Below are positions 56,592-64,000 of a DNA stretch of 64,000 nt, one piece after another. Position numbers and translations under genes: made by a program. Origin of the DNA: Saliniradius amylolyticus (lineage in GTDB: Bacteria > Pseudomonadota > Gammaproteobacteria > Enterobacterales > Alteromonadaceae); assembly GCF_003143555.1 (NCBI RefSeq), contig NZ_CP029347.1, positions 1,054,001-1,118,000 on the forward strand, written 5' to 3'. The first letter of the stretch is position 1. Each line of letters starts with the position of its first letter. The notes beneath the pieces are model-generated. The model ran no database searches and was not told where the DNA came from. It saw only the letters and a program-made list of their open reading frames with translations.

Positions 56592-57268
56592 AGGTCGGTT
56601 GTGGTTAGTGCGTAGCCCTGGGCTCGAATTGATTTTATATCGATGGGGACGCCGGCTTCAGAGAACTTCTTCCTGAGTCGGCTTACCTTAAGGTCGATAG
56701 CGCGGTCGATGCCATCATAGTCGCGTCCCACCACCGCCTTGAACAGCATATCCCTGGAGACAGGTTCAGGGTCGTAGCGCATCAGGTGCTCCAGTAGAAT
56801 AAACTCCTGGCGATTCAGGTTCAGGTTGGTTTTTCCATACCAGGCCTCGCACCGCGCGGCATCCAGCTTTAGGTAACCCAGTTGTTTAATATCCGGGTTG
56901 GCGAGTATATTCACCTTCCTGATATTGGCTGCCACCCGGGCTAATAATAATTCCGGTTTTATCGGCTTGATCAGGTAGTCGGTGGCGCCAAGATTCAGTC
57001 CGCGAATATGAGACTCTTCCGAGTCAAGGGCGGTCAGGAATAAAAAAGGGCAGGAATAGTGGGCTTTGATCTCGGCAGCCAGTTCGAACCCATCACCATC
57101 GGGGAGCATGATGTCGCAGATAACCAGAGCCGTTTCAGTACCGGGAGAGTGCTGTCGGAATTGCTCAGCGGTGTTAAACAAAGTAGTGTGATAGCCATGT
57201 TTCTCGAGGACCCGGCTAATCAGCTCACCAAGTTCACGGTCATCTTCAATAATCACGATAGACGTCAT
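56588..57268 (-). CDS. OmpR-family response regulator
   Basis: 226 aa. Receiver domain with acidic pair IEDDRELGE, phospho-acceptor Asp in ICDIMLPDGDGFE and Lys in LIKPIKPE; C-terminal winged helix (Trans_reg_C) with FILLEHLMRYDPEPVSRDML and the final beta hairpin. The start overlaps the DUF3019 stop by one nt (TAATG). Pairs with the adjacent kinase. Confidence 0.95.
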   Translation of the reverse strand: MTSIVIIEDDRELGELISRVLEKHGYHTTLFNTAEQFRQHSPGTETALVICDIMLPDGDGFELAAEIKAHYSCPFLFLTALDSEESHIRGLNLGATDYLIKPIKPELLLARVAANIRKVNILANPDIKQLGYLKLDAARCEAWYGKTNLNLNRQEFILLEHLMRYDPEPVSRDMLFKAVVGRDYDGIDRAIDLKVSRLRKKFSEAGVPIDIKSIRAQGYALTTTDL

Positions 57269-57663
57269 TAAAACCCCCAGCCAAATCGCCGTTTGATTCG
57301 CTGTGCGTCGGGAGTGTGCTCTAGCACCCTGATCCCTTTTCTCGCCAACACGGCGTCATTGAGTTCATCGATTATCTCTACGGAAAAGTTGTCCCTTGCA
57401 TTAACTTGTATCAGTGTCTCCCAGTGTTGTGTGGTCTTCCGACACAGACGTTGCTCAGACTCTGTCGGAATGACTAAACACAACGCTTGTGGTGATGTGC
57501 TTTGTACTTGTACCGTGAGGTCCAGTTGGCAATGGGATTGCCGCGGCTCTTTAACACAGACGTTGGGAGATACATTTAACTTAACGCCGGCGTTCGCCTG
57601 AGCGCCTATCATCAGCAAAAAAGTGGCAGTCCATAGTGAGGGCGAAAGTAAAGTCTTCATCAT
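57268..57663 (-). CDS. DUF3019 exported protein
   Basis: 131 aa. Signal peptide of about 24 residues ends in ANAGVKL. Mature protein has four Cys in NVCVKEPRQSHCQLD and ALCLVIP.. RLCRKTTQHW, consistent with two periplasmic disulfides; DUF3019 family knowledge offers no function. Linked by one-nt overlaps to mipA before and the response regulator after, so it may be a sensor partner or target of the two-component system. Confidence 0.85.
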   Translation of the reverse strand: MMKTLLSPSLWTATFLLMIGAQANAGVKLNVSPNVCVKEPRQSHCQLDLTVQVQSTSPQALCLVIPTESEQRLCRKTTQHWETLIQVNARDNFSVEIIDELNDAVLARKGIRVLEHTPDAQRIKRRFGWGF

Positions 57664-58496
57664 TAGAACCGGTACTCAACCCCTGCAAAGCCTGACAGTA
57701 AGCTGGAACGATCGATCATGGGCCCCTTTATCAGCTGGCTGTCCAGGAAGGTTTGCTTTATCTGAAACTTAATACTGAAGTGCCTGGATAACGGATAAGC
57801 GTAGTCCAGTTTTATGTACTTATTAATGGCAGCAGGCAAAGGATCCAGAAAGGCGCCAAGGAATGTTTCTTTCTCGTTGAACTGATAATAATAATTGATG
57901 AGTTCCTGACTCTTGCGCACGGCGCCAAGCTCAATGGCTATTTTATGGTTGCCGAGCTCCATGCTTTTGTAGAGGTTAAAGCGGCTTTCGCTCCCGTTGT
58001 GCACACCGGAAATGTCGTGAAAATGAGCCAGTGTCACCGTCACCACAGGGTGAGGCAATATGAGCGCTAAGCCACCGAGATACGACAGGTCGCGCTCGAC
58101 CTTTTCCATAGGCAGAGAGAGGCGCAGCGGTGTCACTGAGGTCAGACTGAATGAGGTGGGCTGGGCAACAACGGTACGGTTTACGTCTCCCGCCTGGAAA
58201 AAAAAGCCGTCGGTATTGAGCGTACCTACGATATCGAGCATGACTCTGCGATCTTCAATCAGACTGTAACCGAGGCAAAAGTCATCGAAATACCAACGCT
58301 CACCGTAATAGGTAACATGGGGAATGGCCAGGGTGGTGACATTGTCACCATCTTTCAGTGGAGACTGAATACCACCAAAGCCCAGTGATACCCCCAGGTT
58401 AAGCCGGTGAGTCTGGACGTATTCAGAGGAGGAGGCCAGCGCTATTTGACCGAAGTAAAGCCAAAAGCAGCAGAGCGTGAGTAGATATTTAATCAT
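57663..58496 (-). CDS. MipA/OmpV family outer membrane protein
   Basis: 277 aa. Signal peptide of about 21 residues (ending ALAS), then alternating amphipathic strands ending in VEYRF with a C-terminal aromatic typical of outer-membrane beta-barrels. MipA in E. coli scaffolds a murein transglycosylase with a penicillin-binding protein; the OmpV name comes from Vibrio. It is the first gene of the four-gene operon. Confidence 0.9.
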   Translation of the reverse strand: MIKYLLTLCCFWLYFGQIALASSSEYVQTHRLNLGVSLGFGGIQSPLKDGDNVTTLAIPHVTYYGERWYFDDFCLGYSLIEDRRVMLDIVGTLNTDGFFFQAGDVNRTVVAQPTSFSLTSVTPLRLSLPMEKVERDLSYLGGLALILPHPVVTVTLAHFHDISGVHNGSESRFNLYKSMELGNHKIAIELGAVRKSQELINYYYQFNEKETFLGAFLDPLPAAINKYIKLDYAYPLSRHFSIKFQIKQTFLDSQLIKGPMIDRSSLLSGFAGVEYRF

Positions 58497-58713
58497 TTAG
58501 TTGTACTGAACGGGAAAAAGATGAACCGCATTTTTATGGCCGCGCAGTATACCACTTTCGGTGAGAAATTCTCGCCTTGTCATGCTTCTTTGCGGCAGTC
58601 TATGAAAGATTAAATGGCCCTGGTGTTGAGTACCACAGCTAACTTGGTACTATGCTTGAGATTTTCGCTTAACTGATTACTAATCAGGCCACTTTCGATT
58701 AACGAGGTGTTGG

Positions 58714-60540
58714 ATGCACGGAGAGGTGTTGGCGTCATTGGCGGCAATTTTAACGGTGGGTATGGCCTGCCAATGGGTGGCATGGCGGCTGAAGCTTCCG
58801 GCTATCTTATTTTTACTGCTTTCCGGTATTGTGGCCGGGCCTGTGCTGGGTGTCTTCGAGCCAGATCCGCTGTTTGGGGACTTATTGTTCCCTTTTATTT
58901 CGCTGGCTGTCGCGGTGATCCTTTTTGAGGGCAGTTTAACACTCAAGTTCCGTGAAATCCCGGGCCTGGAGAAGGTGATCCGTAACCTGATCACCGGGGG
59001 AGTATTAATAACCTGGTTGGTGACGGCAATCACTACTCGTTGGTTATTAGGGTTTTCCTGGGAAATTGCCATGCTGTTCGGCGCTATCATGGTGGTGACC
59101 GGACCAACGGTGATAGTACCTATGCTGCGCACTATCCGGCCTAAGGAGCGCGTTGCCAACACATTGCGCTGGGAAGGCATACTGATCGACCCCATCGGTG
59201 CGACGCTCGCTATCCTGGTGTATCAGTTTATCCTGTCGGAAGGGACACAAGGCGGAGTGATCAGTGGTGCCGTCGTCTTTGGCAAGATTCTCTTGATCGG
59301 CTGCGTGCTGGGCGCATTTGCCGGGTATCTATTGGCGGTGATTCTGCGTCGTCATTGGGTGCCTCGCTACTTGCACAATTACCTGGCATTAGCACTGGTC
59401 TGTGGCGTATTCGCCATTTCGGATATGTTGCAGGCAGAGTCCGGCCTACTGACCGTGACGGTGATGGGCGTGCTATTGGCAAATCTCAAAGGCATCGACC
59501 TGGAAGGCATTCTGGACTTTAAAGAAAACCTGAGTGTGCTGCTGATCTCAACCTTGTTCATCGTTTTGGCCGCTCGTATGGATGCGGATGCTTTCTTAAG
59601 CCTTGGCTGGGGCGCATTGGCCGTATTCGGGGTTATTCAGCTGGTATCCAGACCATTGAGTGTCTACGCCTCTTCCTGGGGCTCTAAGTTGACCCTGCCA
59701 GAGCGGCATCTGCTAGCCTGGATTGCCCCGCGTGGTATCGTGGCTGCCGCCATCTCAGCCCTATTTGCCATTAAGCTGGATGCGGTAGGTTATGAACAGG
59801 CGCATCAATTAGTTCCCCTGACCTTTATGGTGATCATCGGTACCGTCTTACTGCAGAGCGTGACGGCCGGGCCATTGGCGCGAGGCCTGAAAGTGGCTCA
59901 ACCGGAGCCGGAAGGCTTTCTAATCGTTGGTGCTAACCGGGTGGCTCAGACCTTAGGTAAGGCTTTGAAAGATAACGATATTAGAGTCGTTCTGGCGGAC
60001 GATAACTGGTCCTGTGTTAAGGAAGCCGAGATGCGAGGTCTGGCTGCCTATTGGGGAAACCCTGCCTCAGAGCATGCCGAACGGCATCTGGATTTGGCGG
60101 GTATTGGTCATTTGATGGCCATGTCCGAGGATTTGGAGCTGAATGCCTTGGTGGCTCACTACTATCGCCAGGAATTTGAACCTAACCGTATTTTTACCAT
60201 TCGTAATCGCCTCACCAAAAGCGGTGAGCAACGTAAGAAGTCCAAATTCCGTTACGGCGGCCAGCACCTGTTTGGGGATAAGGTCTCTTATACCGGGCTG
60301 AAAAAATCGTTGCAAGAAAAGGCGGAGATCCATACGACGGAGTTAACAGAGGAGTTCGACTTTGAGCAGCTTCTCAAAGATTCAGACGCCGATGTACTGC
60401 CTCTGTTCGCCATCGATGAGAAGGAGTCGGTGCACGTGTTCACCAGCGAGCGACAGCTGACGCCGGCCAAAGGTTGGAAAATTATCAGCCTTAAGCAGCC
60501 CAGAGCGAAGACAGAGCCAGAGTCAGAGAAAGCAGAATGA
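58714..60540 (+). CDS. CPA1 Na+/H+ or K+/H+ antiporter with RCK-like domain
   Basis: 608 aa. Ten to thirteen membrane helices cover residues 1-400, with the CPA acid motif region GPTVIVPMLRTI and GILIDPIGATLA. The C-terminal 200 residues look like a Rossmann RCK/TrkA-N domain (FLIVGANRVAQTLGKAL), so activity is probably gated by a nucleotide or ion. Monocistronic, divergent from the mipA operon. Confidence 0.92.
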   Translation: MHGEVLASLAAILTVGMACQWVAWRLKLPAILFLLLSGIVAGPVLGVFEPDPLFGDLLFPFISLAVAVILFEGSLTLKFREIPGLEKVIRNLITGGVLITWLVTAITTRWLLGFSWEIAMLFGAIMVVTGPTVIVPMLRTIRPKERVANTLRWEGILIDPIGATLAILVYQFILSEGTQGGVISGAVVFGKILLIGCVLGAFAGYLLAVILRRHWVPRYLHNYLALALVCGVFAISDMLQAESGLLTVTVMGVLLANLKGIDLEGILDFKENLSVLLISTLFIVLAARMDADAFLSLGWGALAVFGVIQLVSRPLSVYASSWGSKLTLPERHLLAWIAPRGIVAAAISALFAIKLDAVGYEQAHQLVPLTFMVIIGTVLLQSVTAGPLARGLKVAQPEPEGFLIVGANRVAQTLGKALKDNDIRVVLADDNWSCVKEAEMRGLAAYWGNPASEHAERHLDLAGIGHLMAMSEDLELNALVAHYYRQEFEPNRIFTIRNRLTKSGEQRKKSKFRYGGQHLFGDKVSYTGLKKSLQEKAEIHTTELTEEFDFEQLLKDSDADVLPLFAIDEKESVHVFTSERQLTPAKGWKIISLKQPRAKTEPESEKAE

Positions 60541-60558
60541 GCTATTGCGCAGCCCGTG

Positions 60559-62196
60559 TCAGAACTGAGCGGGCTTTAGAGCAGGCCGGCCGATAAAAAA
60601 TCCCTGGACCATGTCGATGTCCAACTCTTGCAATAACGTTAGGCGAGAAGCGGACTCGACGTATTCTGCCACCGTCTGTATGCCTAGCTGTGAGGCCATG
60701 AAAATGATCGATTTTAGCACCTGGACATGGTGCCGGTTGTGCTCGATATTTTTAATAATGCTGCCATCAATTTTGATGATATCCGGCTTAAGCTCAGTCA
60801 GGTAAGCGAAGTTGGAATAGCCATTACCAAAATCATCAATCGCAAACATGACATCTAGGTTCTTCAGCCGCTCAACAAAGGCCTTTACCGGCTCAAAGTC
60901 GGTAATCGCCTCGGACTCGGTCAGCTCTACGATGATTTGATTGCCATTGCCAGTGGTGAGCATATCCAGCAGCATATTGGCCGTTTCCCGATTCAGAATA
61001 TCATGAATACTTAGGTTGACCGATACACGGACATGGTGCTCCCTGGCAATAGCCAGAGCGCGTTTCATCATGGTTACCGTCAGCTTCTGATAATAGTGAG
61101 TGCGTTTTAGCAGAGGTAAAACCTCGGCCGGAGACCAGGTTTCTGCCTCACTGTCAAAGCGGGCCAGCGCTTCGTAAAAGACGACGCGACTGGGCTCGGC
61201 AGCCGCAACGACAGGTTGCAGCATCGGCTTGAGTGAGTCATTGTCCAACAGCGTTCGGACATGCTCGATGATATGGAAGTTATCCGCTGGATCGGAACCA
61301 TCATCCTTCACTGGGACCTCGTCTCTCCAGTAGCATTGTTTTGCTTCCTGTAGTGCTGATTCCGCATAGGCTAAGGGGGTCTTTGAGCTGTAGCCAATGG
61401 CCATAGTCACGGGAATATCAATGGGGTGTTCTTGTAACTGAATGGGGTTCGAAGCCAGAGTCAGTCTCAGACGCTGGCAGTCCTGATAGAAGTCTTCCAG
61501 TGAAATGGTACCCTCTGGTAACAGGGCAAATAATGCGCCGTTCATAGCATAGACTCTTATCTTTATCATAGCCGCTGCGGACGATATATTGTTAGCGAGT
61601 TGCTGAATGATTTCATTGCCTGACTCCACGCCCCAGTAATCATTGAGCATCTTGAAGTTACGTACATCCAGCAAGGCCACCAATTGATAGTCTCCGTTTG
61701 ACAGATCTTTCAGCAGCCGCACTCGGTTTGGCAGACCTGTCAGAGTATCGGTGGTCTGGCGCTGAATGGTGCGACGAGCCTTAATGATACGAGTGACATC
61801 ATTGCGTATGCTCAGATACTCCTTGATGTTGCCCTCTGAGGTCAGAATAGGAATGATCGAAGTCTTAACGTAGTAACTGTTGCCGTCTTTTCGCTGGTTC
61901 TTGATAAGGCCGGTCCAGATTTGTTTGGCTTTAATGGTTTTCCATAAGTCTCTGAAAACTTCATCCGGCATATCGGGATGCCTGATCACATTATGACTTT
62001 GTCCCAATAGTTCACATCGCCTGTAGCCACTTATTTCCTCAAACAACTTATTGACGTACGTGATCCTGCCTGATCGATCCGTGATGGAAACAATGGAGGT
62101 CATATTAAGTGCGGAGTAGTACTGAGCCAGTTGTTCAGAAGAGAGCTTGGACGTGGATAAAGGCATGTACAAAGGCGCTACCGAAGAAAACTGCAT
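60559..62196 (-). CDS. PAS-GGDEF-EAL protein with degenerate GGDEF
   Basis: 545 aa from the ATG at 62196, with GGAG about 8 nt upstream; the longer in-frame version runs back through the preceding gene. The PAS domain (residues of about 30-140) contains GQSHNVIRHPDMPDEV, like Aer-type sensors. The GGDEF domain has lost its active loop (AMNGALFALL replaces the GGDEF region), so it is unlikely to make c-di-GMP. The EAL domain keeps FYEALARFD, NLSIHD, ELTESEA, AIDDFGNGYSN, IKIDGSII and VAEYVE, so phosphodiesterase activity is likely. It starts 25 nt after the chemoreceptor stop. Confidence 0.92.
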   Translation of the reverse strand: MQFSSVAPLYMPLSTSKLSSEQLAQYYSALNMTSIVSITDRSGRITYVNKLFEEISGYRRCELLGQSHNVIRHPDMPDEVFRDLWKTIKAKQIWTGLIKNQRKDGNSYYVKTSIIPILTSEGNIKEYLSIRNDVTRIIKARRTIQRQTTDTLTGLPNRVRLLKDLSNGDYQLVALLDVRNFKMLNDYWGVESGNEIIQQLANNISSAAAMIKIRVYAMNGALFALLPEGTISLEDFYQDCQRLRLTLASNPIQLQEHPIDIPVTMAIGYSSKTPLAYAESALQEAKQCYWRDEVPVKDDGSDPADNFHIIEHVRTLLDNDSLKPMLQPVVAAAEPSRVVFYEALARFDSEAETWSPAEVLPLLKRTHYYQKLTVTMMKRALAIAREHHVRVSVNLSIHDILNRETANMLLDMLTTGNGNQIIVELTESEAITDFEPVKAFVERLKNLDVMFAIDDFGNGYSNFAYLTELKPDIIKIDGSIIKNIEHNRHHVQVLKSIIFMASQLGIQTVAEYVESASRLTLLQELDIDMVQGFFIGRPALKPAQF

Positions 62197-62221
62197 ATTG
62201 ATTACTCCGTCGGACTTTTTT

Positions 62222-63802
62222 TCAGGCAGAGCGGGTCTGCTTAGACCAAAATTGGTTGGTAAGCTGATCGAGCCGTTGGCTGATGCGCTTAGTTTCGGCG
62301 CAAACCTGAGCGACCAGACTCGACGCCTCTCGATTATCATTGCCAATACTTTGAAGCTGCTCAGCACTGAGGTTCATTTGCTGGGCATTCTGGCCTTGTT
62401 CTGCCACGATATCGGCAATTTGCTGGCTCATATTGGCAATCACCTGAAACTGTTCCGAACACTGTCCGAGCACCTTCTTACTGGTCAAACTGAGTTGAAC
62501 ACTCGTGGCCGTTTTCTCCTGACTGATTTTCATGGTTCTGACGGCGTCCGAAACTCTGCTCTGCAGCGTATGAATAACGTTTTGTATTTCTGCGGTAGAT
62601 TCTTGCGTTCGAGTTGCTAAAGCCCTGACTTCATCGGCAACCACAGAAAAGCCTCGGCCATGTTCGCCAGCTCTGGCTGCCTCAATGGAGGCATTGAGCG
62701 CTAATAGGTTGGTTTGCTCCGCGATGCTCAGGATAACTTGTAATATTCGATCTATGTCTTCACTGCTGGCGGACACATCTTCAATGGTACTGACAGAATG
62801 GGAGATTTGCGCATTGAGCTCGCTGACAGCGCCTTCATTCTGATGAGCTGCGCTGTGGCCTTTTTCTAACTCAGCGAGCCCGTTTGCGGTGCTATCAGAG
62901 GCTTTACGAGAATGATCGGCCGCCTCTGTCACGGTATTGTGCAGGGTTCTGAGTGCCTGACTGATATTCGCAATTTGTTCGAGCTGCTGATCGAGTCCGG
63001 CTTCCGCCTGAGTGACGGCAGAGCTTAAACTCTCTGTACTTCGGGACAGAGTCAACGACATATCGTTTAACCGTCCCACAAGTGCGGCATTTTCTGCTTC
63101 CAGAGTTTGAAACGCTAACAGAAGATCCCCGCCCTCGTTGTTCTGACCGGTGTAGACATATCGGGCGACGACATCGTTGTTGACGGCTTTTGCTTTTTCA
63201 ATCGCCTGACGAATGGGGCGAAGCCAGTAAAACACCCCGACAAGTGCCGCAACCCAAAAAAAGGTGGAGAGGAATAATGAGAACAGAACACCGGTGTTAA
63301 AGATTGCTGTCAAAACGAAGGCCAGCAGTGGTAGTGAGAAGGTTGCTGCTATCAATGGAAACAGCGCAATCCTGGACCGGATGGTAGGGGATGCGTCATT
63401 TTCAAACATCTTATAGAGACGCTCAGCCCGTTTAACAAAGGCGGCCTGGGGTTTGCGCCTTACGGACTGGTATTCCGTTGTTACACCGGACTGCTGGATT
63501 GGGGTGGCGAAAGCGTCCACCCAGTAATGATCGCCATTTTTGCAACGGTTTTTAACGACGCCCATCCAGGAGCGGCCATCTTTCAGTGTTTGCCAGAACG
63601 CTTTAAATACGGGAGCAGGCATATCAGGGTGGCGAACCACGTTATGGTGATGCCCAATCAGCTCTTCTCGGCTAAAACCACTGACAGAAATGAATTCGTC
63701 GTTAACGTGGGTGATTTTGCCCTTGAGATCAGTGGTCGACAATATGTTGGTTGTATCGCTGAGAGAAATGCATTGTTGTGTCACATGAACATCGTGTCTC
63801 AT
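62222..63802 (-). CDS. PAS-containing methyl-accepting chemotaxis protein (Aer-like)
   Basis: 526 aa from the ATG at 63802; an upstream in-frame start is less likely. N-terminal PAS domain with [19 protein letters not shown] as in Aer, two hydrophobic segments near residues 155-200, a HAMP-like linker, and an MCP signalling domain whose tip is [20 protein letters not shown]. It should signal redox or aerotactic cues to CheA. Co-oriented with the EAL gene, whose PAS domain has the same RHPDMP motif, which suggests shared input. Confidence 0.93.
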   Translation of the reverse strand: MRHDVHVTQQCISLSDTTNILSTTDLKGKITHVNDEFISVSGFSREELIGHHHNVVRHPDMPAPVFKAFWQTLKDGRSWMGVVKNRCKNGDHYWVDAFATPIQQSGVTTEYQSVRRKPQAAFVKRAERLYKMFENDASPTIRSRIALFPLIAATFSLPLLAFVLTAIFNTGVLFSLFLSTFFWVAALVGVFYWLRPIRQAIEKAKAVNNDVVARYVYTGQNNEGGDLLLAFQTLEAENAALVGRLNDMSLTLSRSTESLSSAVTQAEAGLDQQLEQIANISQALRTLHNTVTEAADHSRKASDSTANGLAELEKGHSAAHQNEGAVSELNAQISHSVSTIEDVSASSEDIDRILQVILSIAEQTNLLALNASIEAARAGEHGRGFSVVADEVRALATRTQESTAEIQNVIHTLQSRVSDAVRTMKISQEKTATSVQLSLTSKKVLGQCSEQFQVIANMSQQIADIVAEQGQNAQQMNLSAEQLQSIGNDNREASSLVAQVCAETKRISQRLDQLTNQFWSKQTRSA

Positions 63803-63829
63803 CGCAGATCCAATAGTAAACAGTGTGTT

Positions 63830-63862
63830 AATAATAACCATACAAATAACATGGTTATTATT
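63830..63862. repeat. Inverted repeat upstream of chemoreceptor gene
   Basis: Perfect 12-nt arms AATAATAACCAT (63830-63841) and ATGGTTATTATT (63851-63862) with a 9-nt spacer, about 28 nt before the start at 63802 on the minus strand. Likely an operator or leader hairpin; I see no further support. Confidence 0.6.
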
Positions 63863-64000
63863 GGAATGGAATACCTTATTACATTACGTGGTCCTAACAG
63901 GGAAATATTTGATTTGAGACAATTTTGATGAGTTTCGGGTAGGGGGGAGGTAGTGAGTTGGTTATTATACCGGGTTTAACGAAGTGTTTTCTTGGGAGCA

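Overview
The window is a stretch of ordinary, moderately GC-rich chromosome from a gammaproteobacterium. Gene order and protein sequences point to the Alteromonadales, probably Alteromonadaceae. The indicators are lolB-ispE-prs-rplY(CTC type)-pth-ychF facing hemA-prfA-prmC, gcvA-ygdD-rlmM, yhbY-(rlmE)-ftsH-folP-glmM-tpiA-secG-tRNA-Leu, pnp-nlpI, ybeD-lipB-lipA, mltD-gloB-yafS, metG/apbC/dcd, and many DUF-type exported proteins typical of marine members of this order. Genus assignment is inference. I see no prophage, transposase, integrase, CRISPR array or rRNA operon.

Layout. 1-5.5 kb (minus strand): lolB, ispE, prs, a small lipoprotein, rplY, pth, ychF. 5.6-12.6 kb (plus): hemA, prfA, prmC, a receiver-DUF3369 protein, sirB2, a DUF819 membrane protein, kdsA. 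12.7-16.1 kb: a small exported protein, then gcvA, an alpha/beta hydrolase, ygdD, rlmM. 16.1-19.9 kb (minus): a MoxR-DUF58-TgpA cluster. 20-31.9 kb: an H-NS-family gene, yhbY, a wrecked rlmE, ftsH, folP, glmM, tpiA, secG, tRNA-Leu(GAG), pnp, nlpI and a Sel1/HELAH protein. 31.9-38 kb (minus): sprT, lipA, lipB, ybeD, a membrane-anchored glutamate-synthase-like protein, asnB. 38.2-43.6 kb: an M28 peptidase, a DUF3025 protein, a Yip1 protein and a NatAB-type ABC exporter. 43.6-52.6 kb: mltD, gloB, yafS, metG, a diguanylate cyclase, apbC, dcd, tRNA-Pro(GGG). 52.6-64 kb is the most accessory part: a structured palindromic element, two exported proteins, pirin, a MipA-DUF3019-two-component operon, a CPA1 antiporter, a PAS-GGDEF-EAL protein and an Aer-like chemoreceptor.

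How the genes work together: the core blocks cover translation and its quality control, membrane protein quality control, lipoate, folate, heme and isoprenoid synthesis, and cell-envelope synthesis and assembly. The last 15 kb is mainly signalling and envelope sensing.

The strongest unusual signals are: (1) rlmE, normally conserved before ftsH, is a multi-lesion pseudogene, with a frameshift, a catalytic Lys-to-Glu change, a destroyed SAM motif containing a stop, and two small deletions; (2) the normally contiguous rimP-nusA-infB-rbfA-truB-rpsO block is absent between tRNA-Leu and pnp; (3) two copies of a dispersed palindromic intergenic repeat (32.4 kb and 47.1 kb) and a separate element of about 280 bp, rich in hairpins and bounded by inverted repeats, behind tRNA-Pro; (4) a tight MipA/DUF3019/response regulator/kinase operon of unknown ligand. 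I found no convincing entirely new defence or mobile system.
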